A stretch of DNA of 64,000 nucleotides. Origin: Spodoptera frugiperda (taxonomy: Eukaryota; Arthropoda; Insecta; Lepidoptera; Noctuidae). The notes under the pieces were generated by a model. The model had not been told where the DNA came from and did no database searches. It saw only the letters and a program-made list of their open reading frames with translations. The stretch covers positions 12,668,315 to 12,732,314 of the forward strand of contig NC_064239.1 of the NCBI RefSeq assembly GCF_023101765.2. The letters are read 5' to 3'. Positions 61,136-64,000 of this stretch are shown here, in pieces (position 1 is the first letter of the stretch; every line of letters starts with the position of its first letter). Position numbers and translations under genes: made by a program.

Positions 61136-64000
61136 TTACTACATAAATATATCATAAGCATCCTGTAGATTCAAGTTTCTTTTAAAAGTAAACCTTTTAA
61201 GCTCAAGTAATGTATGTGAGTATGTGCCTAATAGGACTCCATTTCAGGTAACTACGAGCCTTTTGACTTGTGATTTCCGTCGCTATGTCACAAGCACGCG
61301 AATCCCCAATTACCGTCGCTTTTTCAGTTGTTTCCTTCATGTTCATCTTTTTATTGTTTTGTTCCTAACTTGTTAGTAGATTTAGAGAGCCTAGAAAGTT
61401 CTTGAAGGCAGAATATTTTCAAATGATCTTGACTAACGATATGGTGGTCCTTCAAAATGAACATGTTTTTGTGGATAAAGTTTTCGGTAGTTAGGTTTCA
61501 AATTGTAGTTTAACGTCTTTATAAAGGTTAGCGATCCGAAAGGCGAACTTTCACGCGAATGAATGGAAAGTTCAAGGTAATACTAGTATCTATTTTTGGC
61601 ATAAATTTGCAGTTTAGGTTAGTGGAATTAGTTCTACATTTAACTACTTTCTTTCGACTAAAGACAGACACGACCTTCGCATTTAATAAATTTGATTTTC
61701 GGGCTCTGTTAGAATAATATTTATGAAACCTCTATTTTCTAAAAAGGAGGTTCTTTTATCTAACAACTGTTTTGGCTATTTCGGCAATGTTCCTTTTGAA
61801 ACCAAATTCAATCCATCATAAGAATTTCCTTGGCCAGGAGACTACCCAAGGAAATTCAAATATGGTATGGTATGATTTCTACCAGTTTGTGAATTTAAAC
61901 TGTCTATCAAGAACGATACTTTTTATTAAAATTTTCTTTCGTGAAACAATTTTATTTCGAAAAATTACGTCTTACCATTGTTGTTTCTTTCACAAATTCT
62001 TTTGCGAATTATACCATTAAAGTTGCGTGACTTGGTTGAATATTGAATTATTGTGTGGCATTTTTGGCATACTCTTTTTTCATTTGACAAAATACTATCT
62101 TCCTAAATCTTTATTATTAATGGACCTAGCTTTTTGTCCTCAAATGGAAAGGATTCCAAAACCTTTTTTAGGTGGAAAATAATATTTTATGCTTAAAGGA
62201 AGATGGTAGACGCAGAAGTACATTTTCAAACATCTAGTTGACGTTGAATAGTTTGACGTGGAAGAACCATATCACCAGGTGATTTTTATATCAGGCAAAT
62301 TCGTATTGAGACTTTTACAGTACGGTACTTTCAAGGTATATAGATTCTATGTTCCTGGGTTTAGCAATTACATCGCTGGATTTAAGTATGAATAGTCATG
62401 ACATATACTGGCGATATTAATTACGAATGGACTATAAAAACTGTCCTATCTGACATAACGTTTAGGCACACGTGCAGGCTATTGGTATTAATTTATTATT
62501 GATACACATAGGTCACGTTTTTAATGCTTTGTCGTAATGCCGACATGTAATAGTAATTATTTTAATACATTCCACTATTATCATAAACACAGGTTCTATA
62601 GAATAAGTATTGGTTTTGAAAAGCTTTTTTTAAAGGATCAGGATGTGGATTTTAGTTAATTTTACAACCAGAATTCAGCAAGTAAGTTCACATTCTATTA
62701 GGAAAAGGAAACTGCTAAAGTAAAACTATTGGTTCTGGCGCTAGACATGACTATGAACATCCGTGTATTAACTTTAAGTCTTAATAAATAATAATATTTA
62801 GGTACAAAACTCTTCCGTGAATATTGCAAATTTTGTTAATTCTTCAACAAAAGCCTGCTCATAGTGATATCCCCTACATTCAAATGCCAAATAACAGAGT
62901 AGGAAAAATACACGAGTATATCCGATTTTTTTTTACTGGATGGTAAATTACATTTTCCACGTGTACATAGAGTCGTGCGCACAAGCCCACTCATATGTAT
63001 TACAACTGTGACGTATAAATATAGGGGTGTTTCAACCAGTTTCAACAATAAATACATAAGCTTACTATGGGATAGGGGGCATGTTATTGTGATATGCTGG
63101 TCTTTTAATAAGAAGTTCACGTGTTTCTTAATGCTATGGTCACTTATTGACGCATTTTATGGTATCACGTATTATCCACATCATTTTGACGGAATCTATA
63201 ATTTTCTGTAACTACACCACCCAATCATTATTACCTCCAGTTACAAACAAGTAACAAAATCATTGTTCATTGTTACGTGAAATTCAGTCGCTAAATGCAA
63301 ATAGTATCCATTTGCCGTTCCAAAATGTAATTTCCATGTTGATGAGGCGACATATTGTTGCGAACAGGTTTATTGCTGTGTTGTCTCGTAAATTAAATGG
63401 TTTGGCTTGGGACTTAAAGTTCTCGGTATGAAAAGCTTATGCTCTGGCACTTTGTGGCTCTGTGGCTTATTGTAACTGTTGTCTTTAACAGTCTTCATAC
63501 TTACACGAGTAAGATTTTATTGTTCATAAAATTTCTAATCGTTTGTATTAGACGAGCTTAGTTTATGTTTTCTATTTGCCCTTGTTCCAAGTTATTTGAT
63601 ATCGACAGAACAATCTTCTTTATGACTTCTTTTAGCAAATGTTTTTTTAAGACAACGTAATTGTAGGTACAACACCCTTTTTTCTTTGATTGTTCTACGT
63701 GTAGTTTAATTATCTCCTAGTTGGTCTTAATCTTCTCATTGATAAATTAATCTTTCGATAAAATTTGTCACTTGGCTGGTGCAATAGTAACAAAAGAAAA
63801 TATTTTATCAGGTATCCCTGAAAACTGTTACAAATTAGCCTTTTTTGCGGCCTCCTAATCAGTATGACATAATCACTATTAGATCGACACAACTTAGTTT
63901 TGTTCGATGCATTGAGTTTGTTCCAGAAGGATCATTTTGACATAACAACAAGATCCCACGTGGGCGAATAGCACTGGGGAATAAATTAAAAGTGCAGTCA

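Larger units (their letters stand above)
54924..64000. other. Right-hand region without an assembled gene
   Basis: Contains a possible first coding exon (55779-55826), retroposon and LINE fragments (56076-56215, 57247-57345, 58105-58345), a candidate promoter (59150-59520) and a fold-back element (60990-61135). The rest is AT-rich with no long frame, splice-supported exon or RNA gene that I recognise. The left end (54924-55750) would hold the STRAD promoter. Confidence 0.55.

Noticed and set aside
1..64000. CRISPR arrays, operons, riboswitches, prophage or plasmid features
   Set aside because: The window is intron-rich insect nuclear DNA. The tandem repeats seen lack spacer-repeat organisation.

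Overview
This is nuclear DNA of a moth, most likely a noctuid. The reasons are AT-rich sequence, multi-exon genes with GT/AG introns, and many lepidopteran interspersed repeats: tRNA-derived SINEs, CR1-like and RTE-like LINE tails, fold-back MITEs, and a GC-rich poly(A) retroposon that I associate with noctuids. There is no prokaryotic, viral or CRISPR content. The species call is inference from the repeats, not a database match.

Four protein-coding genes can be assembled exon by exon with every splice phase consistent. (1) Neutral ceramidase A, + strand, 3991-21819, 13 coding exons, 694 aa, with a cleavable-looking signal peptide. (2) Neutral ceramidase B, + strand, 30574-36999, 14 coding exons, 741 aa, whose first exon instead encodes a signal anchor followed by a Ser/Thr-rich mucin-like stalk. 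A and B are a tandem duplicate pair with the same exon boundaries, apart from one extra intron in B and the replaced N-terminus. (3) Triokinase/FMN cyclase (dihydroxyacetone kinase), + strand, 40754-47223, 14 coding exons, 583 aa. (4) A STRAD-type STE20 pseudokinase (LKB1 adaptor), - strand, 50194-54923, 7 coding exons, 364 aa, ending in a 77-base exon that encodes the terminal W-D-F motif.

A U1 spliceosomal snRNA gene (about 13354-13517, + strand) lies inside intron 4 of ceramidase A, in the same orientation as the host. It keeps the 5'-splice-site recognition sequence, the stem-loop I and II loop motifs and an Sm site.

The rest is intron and intergenic DNA. 1-3990 holds MITEs and a tandem repeat. 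21820-30573, between the ceramidases, is repeat-dense, with a duplicated block of SINE and retroposon copies. 37000-40753 and 47224-50193 hold further MITEs and SINEs. 54924-64000 has no assembled gene, but contains a possible short first coding exon (55779-55826) and a candidate TATA promoter region near 59.17 kb. Either could belong to a gene that runs off the right edge.

The two ceramidases act on sphingolipids, TKFC on trioses, and STRAD in LKB1/AMPK-type signalling. I see no sequence evidence that they form one functional system. The most interesting points are the two ceramidases with different cellular targeting, the intronic U1 gene, the terminal STRAD exon, and several insertions with visible target-site duplications.
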